Shown: positions 57,842 to 63,769 of the stretch, one piece after another
How the letters are laid out: the number at the start of each line of letters is the position of its first letter
Position numbering within the stretch: position 1 is the first letter of the stretch
NCBI GenBank assembly: GCA_025769875.1
Contig: JAGFNK010000308.1
Location: 1-63,769, forward strand
Length of the DNA stretch: 63,769 nt
Direction: 5' to 3'
From: Russula earlei
Taxonomy: Eukaryota; Basidiomycota; Agaricomycetes; Russulales; Russulaceae
Position numbers and translations under genes: made by a program
Notes under the pieces: model-generated
Databases searched by the model: none
Seen by the model: the letters and a program-made list of their open reading frames with translations, nothing else
What the model was told of the DNA's origin: nothing

Positions 57842-58338
57842 GTCATCTCAGCATCACCTGCCACTCCTGTTGCTCCCACTGTCCCCATCTCTGCAGTCTC
57901 AACCCCACCCATCTCAGTCATTGCTTCATCTGCCACCCCCACCTTCATCTCATCCACTCCCGTGCCCTCAGTTGTTTTGTCACCCTCAGCCTTGTCTGTT
58001 GCCTCATCCACCACCACAGTAGTTTCAGTTGTGCCAGCTGCCAACTTTGCATCAGCCTCCATCTTAGCCTCACCTGCACTCATCAGTTCAGCCCAGCCTG
58101 CAGTATTGCCAGCATCACCAGCCACCACTGTCTCTGCCATGCCCTCAGCCACAGTTGTCTCAGTCCCAGCTGCCTTCATTGCCACCACCACTTTGTCCTT
58201 GCCATCTGCCATCTCCCTTCCTGCTGCTGCACTCTCCACTGTCACCTCTGCTCCATCTGTCTTTGCTGTCACACCAGTTCTGTCCACTGCCACCTCCTTG
58301 GTCTCACCCTCAGTCTTTGTCTCAGCACCCACTGCATC

Positions 58339-58833
58339 TGTCACAAGAACCAGTACATCGGACCGGACTGGCAACCGGACAAGCCTACCCGGACAGACCT
58401 CGAATTTCCCGCGTGTTTCATGACTCTCTTACAGCCTCATGTGTACCAGACGTTTCTCGCATGTTCCAGTTCGATCACCTTGCCTCTACCTCACGAATAC
58501 TATTTGATATAGTATTTAGCATGTATATAAGACTGCCGTTTAACGAGGACAAGCCCTAAGCTTGTTCTCCTGTGAAATATCACTGGTTTTCTCGCTTCGG
58601 AACTTGTAGGCTTGCAAGACCTCAAGCAAATCTCTCTGAAATTCTTCTCACTCATAAGTCTTCCTAACGCGAAGACTTATTCGTGATTTCCCCTCTCCGC
58701 GGAACATATCTGTCTTGACAGTATTGTCTCCGAGATCCCCGAAACTCGCGAGGACTTAGTGTCTCGCTCGACTCGCTGCGCTCGTCTCGCGCGTGAACCG
58801 ATTTGTCAGCGACACCGCCCCCAGTCGGTGACA
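58339..58833 (+). mobile_element. Solo LTR family B, TSD GCATC
   Basis: 495 bp, TGTCACAAGAACC..CAGTCGGTGACA, flanked by GCATC at 58334-58338 and 58834-58838. GTATATAAGAC near 58523 is followed about 30 bases later by CCCTAAGCTTG. It is GC-richer and CpG-richer than its surroundings, so recent. Confidence 0.92.
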
Positions 58834-59400
58834 GCATCAGTCTCAGTTTCACAAGACACCAGCATTGCAGCACTGTTGCCACCCCATGCCACCAGCTCTA
58901 CCCTAGAAGACCAAGAAGGCCCTGGCCACAAATTTAGCCATGACACACCACAACAGGAGCAGAAGCCACCACCACGCTGCCACCACAGGAGAAGCAGCTG
59001 CCAACGCCAACAGCACACCACACACCACCTCCCACATCACCTCCCCATCCATTCATGTGCTCTTGCCCATGTCTTCTGCCAACATCTGCAGTGGAGACAA
59101 CCCTGCCACCACCATTGCAAGATGACAAATGCCACCCCCATGCAAGCTGCCCCATGTATCCTCCTTCTTAAGTCCTTGCCACATACATCTCTATCTATGA
59201 ACTCATGCTTGCCACCTATGCCTCTGCTCCTCATCCATGCCTGCTGCCACCACCTGCAATGGAGACAACCTTGCCACCACCACCACAAGACAACACCACT
59301 GCCATGCAGCCACCATCTCATCACCGCTGCCCTCATCTCCATTGCCTCTGTTTCCCCATCGCCCTCACCTCCTCCATCGTCGCCATCACTGATTGCCCCC

Positions 59401-59872
59401 TGTTATGGCATCATGGCCATTGGAGTGTCAGCTCAGGGTTCAGTGGGGCCAAGTCCCTGTGACTTGGTTCAAGGGTTCAATGGGGCCAGCTCAAAGAGAC
59501 CAGATCAAGGGTTTAGCATCTCAAGACTAAGTCAGACAATGACTCAGCCCACAGACAGAGTCAATCTTCTGGTTTCACAGAAGAGGAGGATGATGAGAGA
59601 GAAGCAGAGGAGGAAGAGGAACACAAAGGTTCCTTGTGATGAGCTCAAGTCAGGCAGAGTGTAAGCCAGCACAAACAAGGTTGTGATTGAGAGAGGATAC
59701 AGGGCAAGGGATGTGACAGGAAATGGGACAAAGCTAAGCTTGGGGCATTCCCCAGCTTTTACAGGCGCTTAAATACTGTATGTAGCAAGGCTGTACAGTA
59801 CCATATGTGGAACAATGGGCAAGTTGTCAACCAATAGCAAAAAGGGATTGTAACAACAGATGAAACACAAAA
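59401..59872 (-). repeat. LTR family D, reverse, truncated by LTR-C
   Basis: Begins TGTTATGGCATCATGGCC and runs through AAAGCTAAGCTTGGGG and the TATA region up to the U3 tandem words (GAAACACAA). There LTR-C (59873) interrupts it. The remainder lies beyond the window or is lost. Confidence 0.8.
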
Positions 59873-60311
59873 TGTTACACCATTTTCCTTTTACATTTAC
59901 CTCTTACCTTTTTGCTATGGACTGCTTGCTTTCATACGTCCCTTTACTTACTAGTCTCATGATCTCTCACATCTTGTGATCCCTTCTGTGTTATCATGAG
60001 ATCCATACACATCCAGGTAACACTGGATTGCTGTTACTTTCCCTTTGTTTGGTTCTCTTTCCATTTATATTCACTTCTTAGTTTCGACTGTGCAACGCTG
60101 CACACCTACTGTGCAGCACAGTTACTTGGTTCTGACTCATTTGTGGCCTCATTCCTATGACTCCTACTTATTATGACTCCTACTATACTAGTAGCACAGT
60201 CAAAGCGCAGCTATTGCTGCACTTCTCCTGTATATATAAGCTCAGTACTTTGTGACCAAAGCCCTAAGCTTGGTCTCTTGTAGAATCCAACCTACTCTTG
60301 TCCAACATATT
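59873..60311 (+). repeat. LTR family C, interrupted by Gypsy element E
   Basis: Starts TGTTACACCATTTTCC and is intact up to CTTGTCCAACATATT. In the complete copy at 43879-44761 this word is followed by CACCTGCAACC; here element E begins instead. ATATT (60307-60311) is the expected target duplication, with its partner outside the window. Confidence 0.85.
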
Positions 60312-63300
60312 TGTTAAGGCTCCAAAGTGCCTTAAATAAGATCAATGGTCGCGTCTATAAACGCGTCCTACCAATGCAGATATGCTTGAGTCAAGCAAGC
60401 AATACTCGTGGAGGGGAAGGAGTGTTAGATCCTTCTAGAGTATGACAACAAGATGAGAGGGGCTCTGCAGACGGGGTAGGAGTCAACTGTTTGGGATTGG
60501 CAAACTAAGTCGAGCTTAGGGCTCAACTGTTACGACTGGGGGCTTTATATAGCCCTACAGGGATAAGGTTTGTACTACTGTAGTACTAGTCGGTGCTATA
60601 GAAGCAAAACATGGCTCATAGAAGCGAGGTTGCTTCTATGTAAACGATCTCGGTGCTGGAAGCATTAAGTGCTTCCCCAATCAAGGAATCGACGTACGTG
60701 GCGGTACAGGAACATCTGGGACAGAAGCAATGCTACTCATTGCTTCTTCAGTACATCTTCTGAAAGATACGATCAACGCGCTCCGAATGTGATATCAAGG
60801 AACATAAACGATCAAGATCTGACGCACGCATAATGCAAACGATGCAGTCCATAGTTCAGGTGTTCCGGCATCTTCCGGACCCCAAACCACTCGGTAACAT
60901 TACCCCTCCTTCAGATTGGTGGTCCCACACACCAACGATTCTAAAATCGAGTAGTGGGGTCAACGCCATCATCATCAAGGGGAGGAGGTGATGTGGTGAA
61001 GGTGTATCGGCCTTCTTCTGCTGCTTCATAGGCAGCCAATGCTGAGGCCACTATCGCCTCTGACTCCTCAGCAGTGGCTGAAGGAGACATGATCTGTGGG
61101 AGTCTGTCAGAGTCCCTAGGTAACCTCCGGACTGGAGGTGTGTCTGAGCGAAGAGGAGTCGTAGTGAAAGGTTCTTGAAAGGTCCTGGACCCTTCTCCTT
61201 TCGCTACCTGCAAAATGCGCGGGTTAGCAGTGTCCTCCCTCTCCTGGTCGGACTTCCTCTTCCTGCTCGGGCGTGTTTGTTCCCATCCTCGGTGGAAAGG
61301 GCATGATCTGATTGGTGTATAGGAACGATGATAGGGAGGCACTAGGCAATGTGAGGCAGCGTCTGCTGCCAGTTGGTCGTGGCAATACTGGTGGGGCAGT
61401 GGACAGTACTTGTTAAAGTGTCCTACCTCGCCACAATACTTGCATCGGTTCCTTTTTCTCCTCCCTTCTATCATGTTCAGCTGCTGAGGCTCCGGAATGA
61501 AGTCAGCCGTTGCAGTAGACGCTTCCCCACTGCTGCTATAGGAATGGTAATAGATAGAGCTCTGGGGGGAAGGGTTTGGTGACGCTTCCGATCCTGCTCC
61601 TCCTCGAAGGCGCATACCGGACATGGTTTGGAGGACGTTCATCTCCTCTTCTGAATACCCTTGCACTGTCGTAGGTGTGGGGCTGGCTGGTACTGGTTCT
61701 GGGTCAGAGGTATCATACCCCTGAGCGATGTCTGCCAAAGGCAGCTGAGGGACGAAGACGGGTAGAGGGGGAGTGGGCTGCCCAGCCCGATAGTTGGTGA
61801 GGAGTTCTTCAGCCCAGATACCTGGAGGGGTTTCTCCCTGGCTACAGCCTGCTTCAATGAACTCCCAGCAACGTGAGCGTACTTTGGCTGCTGCCATTCT
61901 CTCCTTGGCTTCAGCCCTGTCTCTCTCTACTCCTCGCTTCTCAGCTAGGTACTTGCTGAGCTTGTAGCGTAGCTGCTTCTCCTCTTCTTCAAGCACCTTA
62001 TAGTTAGCTTCCTGCGTCTCTTGTAAGGTGTAGAGATGGTCTAAGCGGTAGAGTTCTGCCTGCAGCCCATAGTCGCCTAGCAGGTAGAGGGTCTGTCTCC
62101 AGCGCCCTTCAAACTGCCTCTCTGTATCGAAGCAGTCTAAGTCATGTTCGTCTTGGCCATAGTTATAGAGGTTGTAACAAGGGGTGGCCTGGAGGATCTC
62201 GCCATAGTCTGCATGGCCTTCTCCATTCTTCCCCCTCACTCTCGGCTCTCCCAAGGCAACGTCATAGGCCACATACCTGGCCGGTTTGTTGCCCCAAGTC
62301 ATGCCATCAGGGATGTCAATCCCTGTGTGGTGTCTGTCAGCGTCCCATCGTACCCAAGGCTCTCCAGGGTGGGCATCCTGGGCAAGAGTGCTGGTGGGGG
62401 ACGTCGCATCCCAATCCCCAGGCTGAACGTCGACTTGGTCAGCAGGGGGTCCAAACTCGAGAGGACGCATATCTGCTTCTCCTTCTCCAGTGTTATGTTC
62501 ATCCATTCCTTGGAAGAAGGCGAGGAGGGAAGCATCGGGAGTGGTGATTTCAAGTGGCCCCTCTACACCAGAGAGGTCGGATTGGGGAACGATTTCATTA
62601 GTGGGAGTTTGGGACATTTGTGAGCGACGATATGGGGATGAGGAAGTAGAGGGCATCTTTCGCTGGACTTTTATAACCCGTATGGCTGTGGGGTTCTTTC
62701 TGTGATATTCCTCTATTAGTCTGGACGCTTTGATGTTCTCTACTGGCTCCCAAGAGTCATGGGCTTCGGAGTACCCTTCCCACCGGACTTGATACTCTAG
62801 TTGTTTCCTCCTTCCAGTTCGTCTCGAACCTAAAATCGTTGCTACTTCATATTCCTCTTCTCCTTCCACCAATTCTGCTTCTGGATTGGTGTAGTTGGCC
62901 CCATGCTCCTCGGTTTCCTTGTAAGGTGTCAATAAGGAGGCATGAAACGCGTTATGGATCCTCCAGCGGCTAGGGAGATCCAATCTGTATGTCACCGGAC
63001 TAATCACCTCTGTGATTTCAAAGGGCCCATATCGTTTTGGGCGTAGTTTCACTGTAGGATGTGTCGTTTTTAGGTTGGTGCTGTCGAGCCATACCCTTTC
63101 TCCTTTCTGATAAGGTTGGAAACTACTTCTTCGCTTCCACATTAGGGAAGCGATCTTCATTGCTTCTTGTGCCTGTGATCTCGCTTCCTGGATCCGGACT
63201 TTCCAATTGTCTATTCTTGGTATTTTGCTTTCCCGATTTGGCTGGTGTGCCTTGGGCGTAAAGCCCATCCATAAGAAGAAAGGGGATTGTCTGGTTGTCT

Positions 63301-63769
63301 CTGAAACGTTAGAATTCATCGTGTATTGCACCAGAGGCAGCCAATCCACCCAATCGTCTTGTTGGTGGTTGCAAAAGATTCTTAGCGATGTTTCCATCGT
63401 CTGATTCGTTCTTTCTGATTGTCCATCTGTCTGGGGATGGTAGGCAGTGCTGATATTCTGTTTGATATGCAGCTGGTCGCAAAGTTCCCTAATGAACTTG
63501 GAACTTATTAGTTTATCTCGATCGGATATGATCTTGCTTGGTACTCCCACAAATGGGAATATTCTGTCTTTGTAGAGCTGTGCTAGCTCTTCTGCGTCCA
63601 TTTCCTCTTTGCAAGGAAGCAAGATGACGCCTTTAGTACAATCGTGGTCAGTGACAGTCAATATCCTGTCATATCCTTTCGACTTTGGCAATTTGACCAC
63701 AAAGTCCATGCTGACAGTCGAGAAGGGAGTAGCCCCTTCTTCTGGTGGAATGGGATACAAGGGAGGTCG
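60312..63769 (-). mobile_element. Ty3/Gypsy chromodomain retrotransposon (element E), 3' part
   Basis: The 3' LTR (60312-60899, 588 bp, family E) is preceded on the minus strand by the purine tract GAAGGAGGGG. The pol frame then runs off the right end of the window. The LTR has a CTATATAAAG box followed by GCCCTAAGCTCG. The 5' half must lie to the right. Confidence 0.9.
60941..63769 (-). CDS. pol: Pol C-terminal part of element E: integrase, chromodomain, coiled coil, zinc knuckle
   Basis: An uninterrupted frame of at least 939 codons, 5'-incomplete in the window. Integrase core: VSMDFVVKLPKS, IISDRDKLI and GQSERTNQTMET give the DDE residues. GPFEITEVISPVTYRLDLP and IHNAFHASLLTPY are the integrase C-terminal block. 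LEYQVRWEGYSEAHDSWEPVENI is a chromodomain. About 500 further residues follow: acidic and Pro/Ser-rich linkers, a Glu/Lys/Arg-rich coiled coil (around LEEEEKQLRYKLSKYLAEKR), then CKYCGEVGHFNKYC, PHQYC and C..YHRSY..C. The frame carries no stops, so this copy may be young or still active. The same terminal module is found in element D. Confidence 0.92.
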   Translation of the reverse strand, partial: RPPLYPIPPEEGATPFSTVSMDFVVKLPKSKGYDRILTVTDHDCTKGVILLPCKEEMDAEELAQLYKDRIFPFVGVPSKIISDRDKLISSKFIRELCDQLHIKQNISTAYHPQTDGQSERTNQTMETSLRIFCNHQQDDWVDWLPLVQYTMNSNVSETTRQSPFFLWMGFTPKAHQPNRESKIPRIDNWKVRIQEARSQAQEAMKIASLMWKRRSSFQPYQKGERVWLDSTNLKTTHPTVKLRPKRYGPFEITEVISPVTYRLDLPSRWRIHNAFHASLLTPYKETEEHGANYTNPEAELVEGEEEYEVATILGSRRTGRRKQLEYQVRWEGYSEAHDSWEPVENIKASRLIEEYHRKNPTAIRVIKVQRKMPSTSSSPYRRSQMSQTPTNEIVPQSDLSGVEGPLEITTPDASLLAFFQGMDEHNTGEGEADMRPLEFGPPADQVDVQPGDWDATSPTSTLAQDAHPGEPWVRWDADRHHTGIDIPDGMTWGNKPARYVAYDVALGEPRVRGKNGEGHADYGEILQATPCYNLYNYGQDEHDLDCFDTERQFEGRWRQTLYLLGDYGLQAELYRLDHLYTLQETQEANYKVLEEEEKQLRYKLSKYLAEKRGVERDRAEAKERMAAAKVRSRCWEFIEAGCSQGETPPGIWAEELLTNYRAGQPTPPLPVFVPQLPLADIAQGYDTSDPEPVPASPTPTTVQGYSEEEMNVLQTMSGMRLRGGAGSEASPNPSPQSSIYYHSYSSSGEASTATADFIPEPQQLNMIEGRRKRNRCKYCGEVGHFNKYCPLPHQYCHDQLAADAASHCLVPPYHRSYTPIRSCPFHRGWEQTRPSRKRKSDQEREDTANPRILQVAKGEGSRTFQEPFTTTPLRSDTPPVRRLPRDSDRLPQIMSPSATAEESEAIVASALAAYEAAEEGRYTFTTSPPPLDDDGVDPTTRF

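Larger units (their letters stand above)
56580..59345 (+). pseudogene. Low-complexity Ala/Thr/Ser/Val/Pro-rich open frame broken by two solo LTRs
   Basis: Three segments (about 56720-56887, 57842-58338, 58839-59345) read as one frame when the LTRs and one copy of each target duplication are removed. The junctions are AAPVI|SASPATPV and PTAS|VSVSQDTS. The protein would be a repetitive chain of Ala, Thr, Ser, Val and Pro (e.g. VVLSPSALSVASSTTTV). The opposite strand of 57842-58338 is also open (Glu/Ala/Thr/Gly-rich), as expected for a GCC/ACC/TCA-rich repetitive tract. It may be a secreted or surface repeat protein, or non-coding satellite-like DNA; I cannot decide. Confidence 0.35.

Noticed and set aside
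1..63769. CRISPR array, bacterial operon, riboswitch, tRNA or rRNA genes
   Set aside because: The repeats are LTRs and minisatellites of irregular spacing. I found no convincing tRNA T-arm or rRNA segment. The sequence is eukaryotic with spliceosomal introns.

Overview
The window reads as nuclear DNA of a filamentous basidiomycete (Agaricomycetes). The host genes have many short introns of about 45-60 bases with GT..AG ends. The F-box gene has the N-terminal style common in mushroom-forming fungi. The repeats are Ty3/Gypsy, Ty1/Copia and Plavaka-type CACTA elements typical of that class. The order cannot be fixed from sequence alone; Boletales-like relatives are my best guess, held weakly.

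Layout. 1-15.5 kb is a layered LTR graveyard. It holds one nearly complete 7.85-kb Ty3/Gypsy element (6776-14629, here called D), inserted in a solo LTR (family A) that itself sits in an older LTR (family C). 15.5-17.9 kb is a gene-poor spacer. 17.9-36 kb is an island of host genes: a glycosyltransferase-like protein (minus), a three-repeat paladin-type phosphatase-like protein (plus, divergent from it), a PEX11-type peroxisomal protein (minus, frame apparently damaged), a proline/serine-rich tail-anchored protein (minus), a membrane-anchored GH17 beta-1,3-glucanase (plus) and a RhoGAP (plus). 36.9-42 kb holds a minisatellite, a Gypsy chromodomain remnant, solo LTRs and an eIF6 gene fragment. 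42.3-52.6 kb is a decayed Plavaka-type transposase gene with a divergent DUF6532-type gene 170 bp upstream. This pair has been hit by at least five LTR-element insertions. An F-box gene follows at 54-55.6 kb. A low-complexity open frame broken by two solo LTRs follows that. The last 4 kb is a three-level nest ending in a second Gypsy element (E) whose integrase-to-zinc-knuckle frame is intact and runs off the window.

LTR families. I named seven from pairwise matches inside the window: A (~960 bp), B (~495), C (~880), D (~650), E (~600), F (~525) and G (Copia-like, ~247). For most complete copies the target-site duplication is exact and still visible, so the order of insertion can be read directly. 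Decay is dominated by C-to-T change at CpG: most stops that break transposon frames are TGA where arginine (CGA) is expected.

Functional links among host genes are limited. GH17 and RhoGAP both fit cell-wall and polarity biology. PEX11 and the tail-anchored protein may both be organelle-membrane proteins, but that pairing is inference only.
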